A DNA stretch of 64,000 nucleotides from Flavobacterium sp. N1736 (GCF_025947065.1 NZ_CP109994.1:2914001-2978000), one strand, 5' to 3'. Shown: positions 24,849 to 34,958, numbered from the stretch's first letter. Notes: a model not told the origin generated them from the sequence alone. Made by a program: numbers and translations.

Positions 24849-26402
24849 ATGACTCTATATCTTTGGTTCGTATTTTTCTTAGCGGTACAGGTAATTCATT
24901 TTCTTGGAACCTGGAAATTGTATCAGGCTGCAGGCAGAAAAACCTGGGAAGCAGCAATTCCTGTATATAATTCAATAGTTTTAATGAAAATTATTGGCCG
25001 ACCAACCTGGTGGACTATATTACTTTTTATTCCGATTATCAACCTGATTATGTTTCCGGTTGTTTGGGTAGAAACTTTAAGAACATTTGGTAAAAAATCG
25101 ACTTTAGATACTATTTTAGGGATTTTTACCTTTGGATTTTATATCTATTATGTAAATTATACTCAGAAATTAGAGTATAATGCCAATAGAAAATTAACTC
25201 CTGAAAACAAAACTGCTGATACAATAAGTTCATTGCTTTTTGCTATTATAGTTGCTACATTAGTACACACTTATGTGGTTCAGCCTTATACGATTCCAAC
25301 TTCTTCGTTAGAAAAATCATTACTAATTGGAGATTTTTTATTTGTTAGTAAAGTAAACTACGGTCCCAGAGTTCCTATGACTACTGTAGCAATGCCAATG
25401 GTTCACGATACAATACCTTTTATAAAAAGAAAATCATATTTAAGCTGGCCGCAATTGCCTTATTTCAGATTGCCTGCTTTTGAAAAAATAAAACGTACCG
25501 ATATTGTCGTTTTTAACTGGCCTGTTGATACCGTTCACTATTTTTATGAGCCAAAAGGAAGACCGGGCGTTATTAAACCAATCGATAAAAAGTCAAATTA
25601 CGTAAAAAGATGCGTTGGTATTCCCGGAGATAGTTTGTCTATAAAAGACGGATTTGTTTTTATCAACGGCAAAAAATTAGTTTTACCTGAGAGAGCAAAA
25701 CCGCAATATTCTTATTCTGTAGCTTTAGACGGAAAAACGCCTATCGATTTCGAAACTTTAATGAAGGAAATGGATATTACTGATGGTGCAGGTTTCAAAA
25801 ACGAAAAAAGAGACACTTTATATTTTAGAGCTCTAACTGAAGCCAGTGCTGAACGTTTGAAAAATACTCCCGGAATTACTGCTGTAATTAGAGAAATTGA
25901 CAGAGGAAACGATAATGCAATTTTTCCTCATATTAACAAATGGAGTCAGGATAATTTTGGACCAATTTATATTCCGGAAGCAGGTAAAACAGTGGCACTA
26001 ACAAATGAGTCATTGCCATTTTATAAAGAAATCATAACAAAATACGAAGGAAATACGCTTGAACTAGATGGTTCTCATTTTATAATTAACGGAAAACAAA
26101 CCAATAGTTATACGTTCAAACAAAATTATTACTGGATGATGGGAGACAACCGTCACAACTCTGAAGATAGCCGTTATTGGGGTTACGTTCCGGAGGATCA
26201 TATCGTAGGAAAACCGGTTTTTATCTGGTTAAGCTGGGATACTAACGGTAAGGGAATCAACAAAATTCGCTGGAGCAGAGTTTTTACCACTGTTGATGGC
26301 GAAGGACAACCACAATCATACTTTAAATATTTCCTAATACTTCTGGCAGTTTATTTTGTTGGAGAATATTTCTGGAGAAAAAGAAAAGAAAATAAAGCAT
26401 AA
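24849..26402 (+). CDS. lepB: Signal peptidase I with N-terminal DUF5684-like membrane domain
   Basis: 517 residues, longer than typical SPase I. Residues 1-115 form an extra membrane domain (WKLYQAAGRKTWEAAIPVYN, then PTWWTILLFIPIINLI), like DUF5684. A further membrane segment (126-145) precedes the catalytic region: YTIPTSSLEKSLLIGDFLF (nucleophile Ser153) and NYVKRCVGIPGDSL (general base Lys253). The C-terminal box is MMGDNRHNSEDSRYWGYVP. A long insertion (about 280-410) separates the conserved boxes, as in other Bacteroidota enzymes. It cleaves Sec signal peptides at the periplasmic face. Upstream of dapB-lepB the genes run in the same direction, consistent with one operon. Confidence 0.96.
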   Translation: MTLYLWFVFFLAVQVIHFLGTWKLYQAAGRKTWEAAIPVYNSIVLMKIIGRPTWWTILLFIPIINLIMFPVVWVETLRTFGKKSTLDTILGIFTFGFYIYYVNYTQKLEYNANRKLTPENKTADTISSLLFAIIVATLVHTYVVQPYTIPTSSLEKSLLIGDFLFVSKVNYGPRVPMTTVAMPMVHDTIPFIKRKSYLSWPQLPYFRLPAFEKIKRTDIVVFNWPVDTVHYFYEPKGRPGVIKPIDKKSNYVKRCVGIPGDSLSIKDGFVFINGKKLVLPERAKPQYSYSVALDGKTPIDFETLMKEMDITDGAGFKNEKRDTLYFRALTEASAERLKNTPGITAVIREIDRGNDNAIFPHINKWSQDNFGPIYIPEAGKTVALTNESLPFYKEIITKYEGNTLELDGSHFIINGKQTNSYTFKQNYYWMMGDNRHNSEDSRYWGYVPEDHIVGKPVFIWLSWDTNGKGINKIRWSRVFTTVDGEGQPQSYFKYFLILLAVYFVGEYFWRKRKENKA

Positions 26403-26421
26403 AAATAAAATAGTTATTTTT

Positions 26422-26476
26422 GTTTCAGGTTTCAAGTTTCAAGTTCTTCACGAGCCTGAAACTTGAAACCTGAAAC
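26422..26476. repeat. 19-bp perfect inverted repeat, GTTTCAGG family
   Basis: The arms at 26422-26440 and 26458-26476 are exact complements (GTTTCAGGTTTCAAGTTTC and its reverse), with a 17-nt loop. It lies between lepB and the WbqC gene. Related arms occur at 19512-19615 and 49234-49283. Confidence 0.9.
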
Positions 26477-26501
26477 ATTTAAAACAAAACCTAAAGAAAG
26501 C

Positions 26502-27122
26502 ATGAACTCGTTATTACTTCCTACCTATTTTCCGTCAATTAGCCACTTTGCAGTTATGGCTCAATCTGAAAATATTACTTTTGAAATGGAAGATAATTTT
26601 CAGAAACAAACCAACAGAAACCGTACTTATATCTATAGCCCAAACGGGATTCAGTTATTAAACATACCTGTTAAGCATTCTAAAGAAGCACATCAAAAAA
26701 CAAAAGATGTTTTGATAGAGAATGAATTTGACTGGCAAAAACAGCATTTTAAATCGTTAGAAGCTGCTTACAGAAGTTCTCCTTTTTTTGAGTTTTTTGA
26801 AGATGATATTCGCCCTGTATTCGAAAAAAAACATACTTTTTTGATGGATTTAAACTTGGAAGTTCTTGATATTGTAACGAAGTGTTTACGAATGAAACTG
26901 GAGTTTAACAAAACAACAGAATATTTTCATGAAATAGAAAATGTTGCTGATTTCAGGTATTTGACAAACGGTAAAAAAGACACAAACGCATTCGAAAAAT
27001 ACACTCAGGTATTTGATGACAAACACGGCTTTATAAACAATTTAAGCGTGTTGGATTTGCTTTTTAACGAAGGTAAATTTGCAATGGATTATCTGAAAAA
27101 TCAGAAGTTAGAAATAAAATAG
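26502..27122 (+). CDS. WbqC family protein
   Basis: 206 residues from the ATG at 26502; an earlier in-frame ATG lies inside the inverted repeat and is less likely. Family features are the N-terminal LLPTYFPSISHFAVMAQSENITFEMEDNFQKQ, then NRTYIYSPNGIQLLNIPVKHS and HFKSLEAAYRSSPFFEFFEDDI. WbqC-like proteins are found with O-antigen and cell-surface genes, but their biochemistry is not established. Here the gene follows lepB, as in other flavobacteria. Confidence 0.88.
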   Translation: MNSLLLPTYFPSISHFAVMAQSENITFEMEDNFQKQTNRNRTYIYSPNGIQLLNIPVKHSKEAHQKTKDVLIENEFDWQKQHFKSLEAAYRSSPFFEFFEDDIRPVFEKKHTFLMDLNLEVLDIVTKCLRMKLEFNKTTEYFHEIENVADFRYLTNGKKDTNAFEKYTQVFDDKHGFINNLSVLDLLFNEGKFAMDYLKNQKLEIK

Positions 27123-27135
27123 AAGTTATTCTAAT

Positions 27136-28182
27136 TTATTCCATAGAAAGCCTTGCCATAATTGGATAATGATCTGAGTTTTCAAAATCTGAAAAACTTT
27201 CGAATTGCTTTACTTTCATTTTACTATCAGAGAATATATAATCAATTCTGGCAGGATAATATCTAAATTTATAAGTTGCGCCAAAACCTTGTCCCGCTTC
27301 TTCAAAAGTATCTTTTAATTTTCCTTTAATACTTCTGTAAACATAAGAGAAAGGACTATTATTCATGTCTCCACAAATAATATACGGCGTTTTACATTGC
27401 TTGATATTTTCTTTAAAAATCTCAGCTTGTTCTTGTTGCTGTCTAAATCCTTTACTGATTCTTGTATAAATCTGCTGTGATTTTTGCTTGTTTACATTAT
27501 CAATATCATCTGATATTTTATCAACGTCCGGAGATATTTTAATCGATTGCAAGTGCATGTTATATACTCGTATAACATCTTTACCACGCTTTATATCGGC
27601 AAAAATGACATTATTATCTGATTTAGGGAAAATAATTTTTCCTTCGTTTATAATAGGAAACTTGGAGAAAATCGCCTGTCCGGTTTTTATTTGATTGCCA
27701 TCAATAAAAATATAACGATGCGGATACACTTTTAAATCCAAATGAGCAGAGTTTGAATATTCCTGAACACAAAGAATGTCCGGATCTTTTTCGTCTATAA
27801 ACGCTTTTATATTAGATGGAATATCATCGCGGTCTAACCATTTAAAAACATTAAACAAACGCACGTTATAACTCATTACTGAGAAATCCTTTTCGTCTTC
27901 AATATATTCTTTTGGAGAGAATTTGTAAAATTTGCTAATAAACGTGATTCCGGTTAGCAATACCAAACCAGACAAAATAAGGCGCTTTTTAAACTGAATT
28001 GCCCAGTAAATAAAGAACAGACCGTTTAAAACAAAAAACGCCGGCATAAAAAGCGTTAACACTGATAAAAGTGGAAAACTTTTAGGTGCCAGAAAAGGTA
28101 GAATATAGATACTAAAGGTCACTACAGTTAGCACTATATTTAAAAAGAACATTATTTTATTAAACCACGACAGGTTTTTCAT
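27136..28182 (-). CDS. Membrane-anchored endonuclease/exonuclease/phosphatase family protein
   Basis: 348 residues. Three hydrophobic segments (about 10-30, 35-62, 67-88) come first. The cytosolic or periplasmic domain has EEP motifs: MSYNVRLFN, DILCVQEYSN, AIFSKFPIINEGK, VIRVYNMHLQS, IICGDMNNSPFS and the C-terminal YIFSDSKM and SDHYPIMARL. The catalytic Glu, Asp, Asn and His are all present, so it should be a metal-dependent phosphodiesterase. The true substrate (lipid, nucleic acid or other) is unknown. It is the last gene of a minus-strand cluster: mutL, two rhomboids and this gene. Confidence 0.9.
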   Translation of the reverse strand: MKNLSWFNKIMFFLNIVLTVVTFSIYILPFLAPKSFPLLSVLTLFMPAFFVLNGLFFIYWAIQFKKRLILSGLVLLTGITFISKFYKFSPKEYIEDEKDFSVMSYNVRLFNVFKWLDRDDIPSNIKAFIDEKDPDILCVQEYSNSAHLDLKVYPHRYIFIDGNQIKTGQAIFSKFPIINEGKIIFPKSDNNVIFADIKRGKDVIRVYNMHLQSIKISPDVDKISDDIDNVNKQKSQQIYTRISKGFRQQQEQAEIFKENIKQCKTPYIICGDMNNSPFSYVYRSIKGKLKDTFEEAGQGFGATYKFRYYPARIDYIFSDSKMKVKQFESFSDFENSDHYPIMARLSME

Positions 28183-28201
28183 TTTTTCTTTATTACACGG
28201 A

Positions 28202-29062
28202 TTATTTTCCTGCTTTAAACAAAAATTCTTTTTCTTCTTTTGTCAAACAATCATAGCCAGACTGGCTAATTTTATCCAATATTTCATCAATTTGCTGTTG
28301 CGTTTTATCTTTCGTAACAATTTTTGATGTTGGTTTTTGTGTAGGTTTATTGTAATTTTTATGAACTTTTTTGAAGGGGGTCGATGGTGATTTTCTGAAT
28401 AGATTCGTAAAAAAATCTAATATACTCGAAACCACTATACTCAAATCAGTTCCATTTTGAAGCAATTTAATGAAAATAAATCCAAAAACAGCGCCGGCAA
28501 GATGCGAAATATGTCCGCCCGTATTACCAAGTCGAAACTGCATCAAATCTAAAATCAAAATTACAGCCGTTATATGCCATAATTTTACATTTCCAATTAT
28601 CAGTAAACGAATATTCATTAATGGCTGATATGTTGTTGTAGCCACCAAAATTGCCATAATTGCTGCCGAAGCACCAACAATAGATGCAGAATAATGCAGG
28701 AAATAATAACTTAAAGCAAAGATAAGTCCGGCAAAAATTGCGCTTAGAATATATAATCCTAAATATTGTTTTTGAGTAAAATAGGTTAGAAATAAAGTAC
28801 TTGCGAAATTTAATACCATCATATTAAACAACAAATGCCAAAATCCGTCGTGAAAAAAAGCATACGTTAAAAATGTCCAGGGTTTAAACATAAACACATC
28901 CGGATTTGATGATAAAGCCAACCAATCAGGAAAGTCAAACTGCCCAATAGAAAATTGATAAAAGAATAGTGAAATCAGAAAACAGGCAATGTTCCAATAA
29001 ATAAGACGCATCGCTATGCCTCCTAACTTATATTGTAATTTTAAATCATCCAGAATATTCAT
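28202..29062 (-). CDS. Rhomboid family intramembrane protease with DUF6576 tail
   Basis: 286 residues. Six membrane segments lie at about 15-205. Motifs: the N-terminal HDGFWHLLFNMMVL (loop before TM2), the serine motif VGASAAIMA (Ser in GASA) and the final helix HISHLAGAVFGF with the catalytic His. The C-terminal 80 residues are cytosolic and end ILDKISQSGYDCLTKEEKEFL, a DUF6576 domain found on Bacteroidota rhomboids. It cleaves transmembrane substrates within the bilayer. It lies 56 nt after a second rhomboid gene on the same strand. Confidence 0.92.
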   Translation of the reverse strand: MNILDDLKLQYKLGGIAMRLIYWNIACFLISLFFYQFSIGQFDFPDWLALSSNPDVFMFKPWTFLTYAFFHDGFWHLLFNMMVLNFASTLFLTYFTQKQYLGLYILSAIFAGLIFALSYYFLHYSASIVGASAAIMAILVATTTYQPLMNIRLLIIGNVKLWHITAVILILDLMQFRLGNTGGHISHLAGAVFGFIFIKLLQNGTDLSIVVSSILDFFTNLFRKSPSTPFKKVHKNYNKPTQKPTSKIVTKDKTQQQIDEILDKISQSGYDCLTKEEKEFLFKAGK

Positions 29063-29118
29063 AAAAAACTTCTTTTTGGTCCCGAAACTCGGGATAATTG
29101 ACTACCTAAAGTTAGAAA

Positions 29119-29934
29119 TTAATTCCAACGATTTTTATTAAACTGATTTTTTTTCCAATACAACATCATAAAAAAACCAGCAACTGCTCCACCGATGTGA
29201 GCAAAATGAGCAATTCCCGTTCCACCTGCTCCAAACAAAGAACTTCCTTTAAATCCTAAAAACAAATCAATTGCCAAGATACCTGGAACAAAATATTTTG
29301 CTTTTATAGGAATTGGAATAAACATTATTCCTAATTGTGCATTTGGGAACATGAAAGCAAAAGCTGTAAGCAAACCATAAATCGCTCCAGAAGCACCAAG
29401 TACAGGTGACTGAACAATACCGCTTGCCTGAACTAATGAATTAAATTGTTCCTGAGTGCAATGTACCTTATTCAAAATAACTGAGACATCACTACCTTGT
29501 ATCATCTTACCATTTGAATCAAATAATGATGAAAAATCAGCATTCAGAATTAAATGAAGATCAGATTTAGATAAATTTAAAGTAGATACAGAATCTAAAA
29601 AAGATTGCAACTGTAAATAATTAACACCTGTATGAAGTAAAGCAGCACCTAATCCACAGGAAATATAGAAAAACAAGAATTTTTTTCCTCCCCAAAAGTG
29701 TTCTAGTGCAGAACCAAAACTATACAATGCAAACATATTAAATAAAATATGAGCAAAATTTGGCAACTTAGCATGCATAAACATGTGTGTAATCACCTGC
29801 CAAATCCTGAAATTATCGCTTTCGGGATAATACAACATAAAATATTCATAAGAAACTGGCACTAATTGAGCGCCAATAAAAAATATGATATTAATTATCA
29901 ATAATTGTTTTACTACGGGAGTTATGTTCATCAT
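29119..29934 (-). CDS. Rhomboid family intramembrane serine protease
   Basis: 271 residues. The rhomboid core is visible: MFMHAKLPNFAHILFNMFALYSFG, the catalytic GASGAIYG (Ser in GASG) and the last helix FAHIGGAVAGFFMML with the catalytic His. A loop of about 50 residues between the second and third helices is unusually long and polar. It overlaps by four bases the upstream mutL stop, so it is translated from the mutL transcript. Paired rhomboids downstream of mutL are common in Flavobacteriia. Substrates unknown. Confidence 0.93.
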   Translation of the reverse strand: MMNITPVVKQLLIINIIFFIGAQLVPVSYEYFMLYYPESDNFRIWQVITHMFMHAKLPNFAHILFNMFALYSFGSALEHFWGGKKFLFFYISCGLGAALLHTGVNYLQLQSFLDSVSTLNLSKSDLHLILNADFSSLFDSNGKMIQGSDVSVILNKVHCTQEQFNSLVQASGIVQSPVLGASGAIYGLLTAFAFMFPNAQLGIMFIPIPIKAKYFVPGILAIDLFLGFKGSSLFGAGGTGIAHFAHIGGAVAGFFMMLYWKKNQFNKNRWN

Positions 29935-31838
29935 AAGGCAAACTTTTTATCTATATCTTCAACGCGCATCGTGATGAAGGTTGGTTTTTGAAAAGGTGAA
30001 ATATTGGGATCTTTACAGGCAAATAATCCATTTACTAAATTATCCTGCTCTTTTTCGGTTAAATAAGATCCTGTTTTAACCGCTAAACTTTTTGCCATCG
30101 ATTTGGCAATTGTATCGTTTTGACTGTAACTGCTGGCAGGAATTCCGTCTTGCAAATCGCTTAATAATTGTTCAATTACCATCGAAACTTCACTTTCGGT
30201 AATATTAACCGGAATTCCGGAAATTACAATATGATCTGTTTGTGCCTGCTCAAAAACAAAACCTGTTGTTTCCAGCGAAGGTTTTAGTTCTTCAATCAAT
30301 GTCATTTCATCAGAAGAATAAAACAAATTTAACGGAAACAATAATTGTTGGCTTGAAGCCTGATTAACCGTCATATTCAGCAAAAATTGTTCGTACAAAA
30401 TGCGTTGGTGCGCACGTTGCTGATCAACAATGACCATTCCTGATTTTATAGGCGAAACTATATATTTTTTATGTATTTGATACGTTTTCTGAGGCGCTTG
30501 TTCAACATCATCATCATTAAATAAGGAAGATGTTACTTCTTCATTTTCAAATGTAAAAGGAGAACTCTCTATGCTTTCGATACTTTCTGTATCTAAACCC
30601 ACATATAAACTCTCCCAACTTGCAGTTGGCTCAACTCTTTTTGAATATCCTGAATACGAATTAGATCCGGAACCCGAACCTGATCCTGAATTCGAATTTG
30701 ATTTAGAATAATGCTGATTGGTTTTATCATCGGTAAACGGATTAAAATTTCCATCAACCTGAATAGTTGGCGTTTCAGCTTCTAAATCTTTATAATAATA
30801 GGGCGTATCTAAATTAGCATCGCGATCAAAGTCTAAAACCGGAGCTACATTAAACTGTCCTAAACTATGTTTAATAGACGCTCTTAAAATAGCATATAAA
30901 GCTTGTTCGTCATCGAACTTAATTTCGGTTTTTGTTGGATGAATATTAATATCGATCGTGTTTGGCGGAACTTGCAAATAAAGAAAATAACTCGGTTGCG
31001 AGCCGTCTTTCAAAAGTCCGTCGTATGCAGCCATAACCGCATGATGTAAATAGCCGCTTTTAATGAAACGATCGTTTACAAAAAAGAACTGTTCTCCCCT
31101 GTTTTTCTTAGCAAATTCAGGTTTACAAACAAATCCCTGAACGTTTATAATTTCGGTGTCTTCGCTAACAGGAACTAATTTTTCATTGGTTTTACCGGAC
31201 ATTATACCCACAATTCGCTGACGATAACCTGCAGCGGGTAAATTGTACATTTCACTTCCGTTATGGTAAAAAGTAAAATGAATATTTGGATGTGCCAATG
31301 CGACACGCTGAAACTCATCCATAACATGGCGAAATTCAACTATATCTGACTTTAAGAAGTTGCGTCGTGCCGGAATATTAAAAAATAAATTTTTAACCGC
31401 AAATGAAGTCCCTTTTGGCAAAACAGCAACTTCCTGAGAAATAAATTTACTCCCTTCGATAACAATATGAGTTCCCAGTTCGTCCTGATCCTGCTTGGTT
31501 TTCATTTCCATGTGTGCAATTGCCGCAATAGAAGCCAAAGCTTCTCCGCGAAAACCTTTTGTACATAATGAAAATAAATCTTCGGCCTGACGAATTTTTG
31601 AGGTTGCGTGACGTTCAAAACACAAACGCGCATCGGTCACACTCATTCCTTTACCATTATCAATAACCTGAACCAAAGATTTACCGGCATCTTTAATAAT
31701 TAATTTAATGTCGGTTGCACTTGCATCAACCGCATTTTCGAGCAATTCTTTGACTACCGAAGCGGGTCTTTGAACCACTTCTCCAGCGGCAATTTGATTA
31801 GCAACGTGATCAGGAAGTAATTGAATAATACTCGACAT
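29931..31838 (-). CDS. mutL: DNA mismatch repair protein MutL
   Basis: 635 residues. The N-terminal GHKL ATPase shows ELLENAVDASATDIKL, VIDNGKGM and CTKGFRGEALASIAAI, followed by the MutL transducer domain (FFVNDRFIKSGYLHHAV). A low-complexity Ser/Gly/Asn linker lies at about 382-405. The C-terminal dimerisation region contains IVDQQRAHQRILYEQFL in place of the endonuclease DQHAxxE motif, the usual Bacteroidota version. MutL couples MutS recognition to strand removal. It heads the minus-strand operon mutL-rhomboid-rhomboid-EEP. Confidence 0.97.
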   Translation of the reverse strand: MSSIIQLLPDHVANQIAAGEVVQRPASVVKELLENAVDASATDIKLIIKDAGKSLVQVIDNGKGMSVTDARLCFERHATSKIRQAEDLFSLCTKGFRGEALASIAAIAHMEMKTKQDQDELGTHIVIEGSKFISQEVAVLPKGTSFAVKNLFFNIPARRNFLKSDIVEFRHVMDEFQRVALAHPNIHFTFYHNGSEMYNLPAAGYRQRIVGIMSGKTNEKLVPVSEDTEIINVQGFVCKPEFAKKNRGEQFFFVNDRFIKSGYLHHAVMAAYDGLLKDGSQPSYFLYLQVPPNTIDINIHPTKTEIKFDDEQALYAILRASIKHSLGQFNVAPVLDFDRDANLDTPYYYKDLEAETPTIQVDGNFNPFTDDKTNQHYSKSNSNSGSGSGSGSNSYSGYSKRVEPTASWESLYVGLDTESIESIESSPFTFENEEVTSSLFNDDDVEQAPQKTYQIHKKYIVSPIKSGMVIVDQQRAHQRILYEQFLLNMTVNQASSQQLLFPLNLFYSSDEMTLIEELKPSLETTGFVFEQAQTDHIVISGIPVNITESEVSMVIEQLLSDLQDGIPASSYSQNDTIAKSMAKSLAVKTGSYLTEKEQDNLVNGLFACKDPNISPFQKPTFITMRVEDIDKKFAL

Positions 31839-31987
31839 TAAAAAATTTGGGTTTAAGGTTATGCTTTGATTTTAGTTTATTGTATTGTAAAAACCTCAGA
31901 TTGATACTGTTAATTTATTTCCGGTTATAAAATCCAAGTTCTACAAATTTAATGAATTTCTATTGGGTTTTAGAACTTCATCTGTCA

Positions 31988-32034
31988 TAAAAAAAACAAA
32001 AAACCTATACTATTTTTACACAGTACAGGTTTTA
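31988..32034 (-). terminator. Terminator after ribH
   Basis: On the minus strand the stem AAAACCTGTACT/AGTATAGGTTTT, with one G-U, has a loop of about 10 nt and is followed by a T-rich run. It lies just past the ribH stop. Confidence 0.75.
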
Positions 32035-32056
32035 ATATTTTTAAAACAATTGTGTT

Positions 32057-32629
32057 TTATTCTTTTTCTATTTTTCTTGGAGTTTCCTCTATTTGAATCG
32101 CGCCAGAAGCTAATAAAGGCTGATTAAAAGGATGCGACATAGAAGCCTGTTGACGAATATATGCCATTTTTATTGCTGCAATTGCCGCTTCAGTTCCTTT
32201 ATTTCCGTGAATTCCACCGCTTCTGTCAATAGATTGCTGGATATTATTATCTGTTAAAACACAAAAAATAACCGGAATATCAGTTTGAACATTCAAATCT
32301 TTTATTCCTTGCGTAACACCTTCGCAAACAAAATCAAAATGTTTTGTTTCTCCCTGAATTACACATCCAATAACAATTACTGCATCAACATTTTGGGTCT
32401 GCAGCATTTTTTTTGCTCCATAAATAAGCTCAAAACTTCCCGGAACATTCCAGCGAATAATTTGCTGTTGTGGAACTTCACAATCAATTAAGGCATCAAA
32501 AGCGCCATTATAAAGTCCTTCTGTAATGGTTTCATTCCATTCAGAAACAACAATCCCAAATCGAAAGTCTTTCGCATTTGGGATTGTGTTCTTATCGTAT
32601 TCTGATAAATTTTTATTTTCGGTAGCCAT
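32057..32629 (-). CDS. ribH: 6,7-dimethyl-8-ribityllumazine synthase
   Basis: 190 residues, longer than the usual 150-160 because of N- and C-terminal extensions (the C-terminal NQPLLASGAIQIEETPRK is outside the fold). Core motifs are present: GIVVSEWNETITEGL, VPGSFELIYGAKKML, the catalytic GCVIQGETKHFDFVCEGVTQGI and SIDRSGGIHGNKGTEAA. It joins a ribityl pyrimidine with dihydroxybutanone phosphate to make lumazine, the riboflavin precursor; the enzyme usually assembles as an icosahedral 60-mer. The gene is 80 nt downstream of the TPR protein gene, a pair common in Bacteroidota. Confidence 0.97.
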   Translation of the reverse strand: MATENKNLSEYDKNTIPNAKDFRFGIVVSEWNETITEGLYNGAFDALIDCEVPQQQIIRWNVPGSFELIYGAKKMLQTQNVDAVIVIGCVIQGETKHFDFVCEGVTQGIKDLNVQTDIPVIFCVLTDNNIQQSIDRSGGIHGNKGTEAAIAAIKMAYIRQQASMSHPFNQPLLASGAIQIEETPRKIEKE

Positions 32630-32709
32630 CTTTATATTTAAGATTTTAGAGTTCAGATTTTAGATTCTTTAATACAAATCTACAATCTTAAATCTAAAGT
32701 CTAAAATTT

Positions 32710-33489
32710 TTATTGTGCTAATCCAATCAATACATCAACAGAAGCAGCTTCCGGAGTTGTATCGTAGTTTTCTTTAATATCTGTTAAATACTTTAAAGCA
32801 TCTTCTTTTTGTCCTAAAGCAATAGCTGTTTTTCCGGCTTTTAATAAGAAACGAGGTGTTGTAAAGTCGTTTTTATTAGATTCAGCAGCTTTTACATAAT
32901 ACTCAAGAGCTTCTTTTTGTTGATTTTTTTGAGAATAAGCATCTCCAATTGCACCTTTTGCCAAAGCGCTTAAAATTAAATCTTCAGATTTAAATTCACC
33001 TAAATATTTAATTGCATCGTCAAATTTACCAGTATTTAAATAAGCCATACCAGCATAATAGTTAGCCAGGTTTCCAGCATCTGTTCCAGAATATTCTTCA
33101 GCAATTTTAATGAAACCGAATTTACCTTCAGAACCATTTAAAGCCAATTTGTATAATGAATCGCTTGCTACACCGTCTGTCGCTTTTTGAAAGTTTTGTT
33201 GAGCAACAAACATTTCATTTGCAGCTTCGTCTTGTTTAGGAGCTTCGATAAATTTTTGGTAAGCCAAATATCCAATAGTAGCAACTGCAATACCGGCAAC
33301 TAAACCAATAATGATTTTTTGATTTTTAGCAACCCAATCCTCAGTTCTTGAAGCAGTTTCATCTAATTTTGAAAAAACACCAGCCGTTGTGCTGTCTTTT
33401 TCGTCAATGATTACCTGTGTTTCTTCATTTACTTCTTTAACTTCCTTTTCTTTTGGTGCTTTATATCCTCTTTTATTGTAAGTAGCCAT
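32710..33489 (-). CDS. Tetratricopeptide-repeat inner-membrane protein
   Basis: 259 residues. A charged N-terminus (about 50 residues) is followed by one membrane segment (IIIGLVAGIAVATIGYLAYQ, about 60-80) and a C-terminal TPR-like domain with repeated helices (AGMAYLNTGKFDDAIKYLGEF, GDAYSQKNQQKEALEYYVKAAE). It resembles YfgM-like anchored TPR proteins that link SecYEG to periplasmic chaperones, but the match is only architectural. It is the first gene of a unit with ribH and has its own -7 element upstream. Confidence 0.88.
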   Translation of the reverse strand: MATYNKRGYKAPKEKEVKEVNEETQVIIDEKDSTTAGVFSKLDETASRTEDWVAKNQKIIIGLVAGIAVATIGYLAYQKFIEAPKQDEAANEMFVAQQNFQKATDGVASDSLYKLALNGSEGKFGFIKIAEEYSGTDAGNLANYYAGMAYLNTGKFDDAIKYLGEFKSEDLILSALAKGAIGDAYSQKNQQKEALEYYVKAAESNKNDFTTPRFLLKAGKTAIALGQKEDALKYLTDIKENYDTTPEAASVDVLIGLAQ

Positions 33490-33812
33490 TTAAAATTAAT
33501 TTAGTGAACGGCAAAAATAAAATTTTTATTGAAACTAAAGCAAAAAAAAGCAAATTTATATCCATTTTAAAAAAATAATTCACTAAATGTTAATTTCTAA
33601 TTCCGTAATACCAAAATAATTTACTCCTAAATCCTTTAAAAGCCTATTATATGGATATTTTTCAATAATTTGCACCCTCAAATTTTTGCTGTTCAACAAG
33701 TGATTTTTCTGAGCTAATACTGAAATTTTAGCCCCGGATTTTTAATCTGTAGCTAAAAACAAAAATCAAATTGATAAATACATCAAATTTTATCTTTAGA
33801 GTTCCTTAAAAA
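33490..33812. other. Divergent promoter region, TPR gene and recF
   Basis: 323 bp without a gene. On the minus strand TAAATTTG (33558-33551) is an exact -7 match for the TPR-ribH unit. On the plus strand TATCTTTA (33791-33798) is a seven-of-eight match, with TTG 17 bp upstream, for recF. No other structure was noticed. Confidence 0.5.
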
Positions 33813-34892
33813 ATGCATTTAAACAAAATTTCTTTATTCAATTATAAAAATTTCTCCGAAGCCAGTTTTGAATTCGATAACAAGATTAATTGTTTCGTGG
33901 GCAAAAACGGAATCGGAAAAACAAATGTGCTTGATGCTATTTATCATTTAGCTTACGGAAAAAGTTATTTTAATCCGCTTGCCGTGCAAAATATCAAACA
34001 TGGAGAAGAATTTTTTGTTATTGATGCCGAATTAGAAAAAAATGGAAGAACCGAACAAATTGTCTGCAGCTTAAAAAAGGGACAAAAAAAAATCCTGAAA
34101 AGAAACGGAAAGGCTTACGATAAATTCTCTGATCATATTGGTTTTATTCCTTTGGTAATTATTTCTCCCGCCGATCGTGATTTAATTGTGGAAGGAAGTG
34201 AAACACGCCGTAAATTTATGGACAGCGTGATTTCGCAATTAGATTCTACATATCTTCATCAGCTTATTCAATATCAAAAAATAATTGCACAGCGAAATGC
34301 CTTGTTGAAATATTTTGCGCTGAATCATGTTTTCGACAATGATACCTTATCTATATATAATGAGCAATTGGATGGTTTTGGAAAGTCTATTTTTGAAAAG
34401 AGAAAAGATTTCCTCGAACAATTTATACCTATATTTAATATACATCATCAGGCCATAACCGGATCTGAAGAAACGGTACAATTGGTTTATGAAAGTCATT
34501 TGTTCGAAAAAGACTTATTGACTATTTTACGCGAAAATATTAATAAAGATCGTGCTTTGCATTATACAAGTGCGGGAATTCATAAAGATGATTTATCGTT
34601 TGAAATTGATTCGCATCCAATAAAGAAATTTGGATCGCAAGGTCAGCAAAAATCTTTTTTGATCGCTTTGAAACTGGCTCAATTCGAATTCCTGAAAAAA
34701 CAAAGTGGTGTAAAACCATTATTGCTTTTTGATGATATTTTTGATAAACTCGATGAAACACGCGTTTCTAAAATTATCGAAATGGTGAATAGCGAAACTT
34801 TCGGACAGCTTTTTATTTCTGATACACATCCGGAACGAACCGAAGCTATCGTAAAATCAACACATCAGAGTTATAAAATATTTAATTTGTGA
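33813..34892 (+). CDS. recF: DNA replication/repair protein RecF
   Basis: 359 residues, the usual length. Walker A is GKNGIGKTN. The signature motif region is near [17 protein letters not shown], and Walker B is [13 protein letters not shown]. The C-terminal helix [16 protein letters not shown] closes the ABC-type ATPase fold. RecF, with RecO and RecR, loads RecA at single-strand gaps. The gene is not next to dnaA/dnaN here, which is usual in Bacteroidota. It is followed by a perfect 16-bp palindrome. Confidence 0.96.
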   Translation: MHLNKISLFNYKNFSEASFEFDNKINCFVGKNGIGKTNVLDAIYHLAYGKSYFNPLAVQNIKHGEEFFVIDAELEKNGRTEQIVCSLKKGQKKILKRNGKAYDKFSDHIGFIPLVIISPADRDLIVEGSETRRKFMDSVISQLDSTYLHQLIQYQKIIAQRNALLKYFALNHVFDNDTLSIYNEQLDGFGKSIFEKRKDFLEQFIPIFNIHHQAITGSEETVQLVYESHLFEKDLLTILRENINKDRALHYTSAGIHKDDLSFEIDSHPIKKFGSQGQQKSFLIALKLAQFEFLKKQSGVKPLLLFDDIFDKLDETRVSKIIEMVNSETFGQLFISDTHPERTEAIVKSTHQSYKIFNL

Positions 34893-34925
34893 AAAGTTTT
34901 TTTGCCATGAATTTACTAAAATCAG

Positions 34926-34958
34926 AGCTTTGACAAAGTTTAAAACTTTGTCAAAGCT
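34926..34958. repeat. Perfect 16-bp palindrome after recF
   Basis: AGCTTTGACAAAGTTT (34926-34941) and AAACTTTGTCAAAGCT (34943-34958) are exact complements around a single base. It sits inside a longer imperfect repeat (34908-35000) whose ends read GCCATGAATT and TAGTGGC. No T-run follows, so it is not a simple terminator. Confidence 0.9.

Noticed and set aside
29080..29094. TCCCGAAACTCGGGA hairpin between the two rhomboid genes as a terminator
   Set aside because: No T-run follows it on the minus strand, so read-through between the genes is expected.
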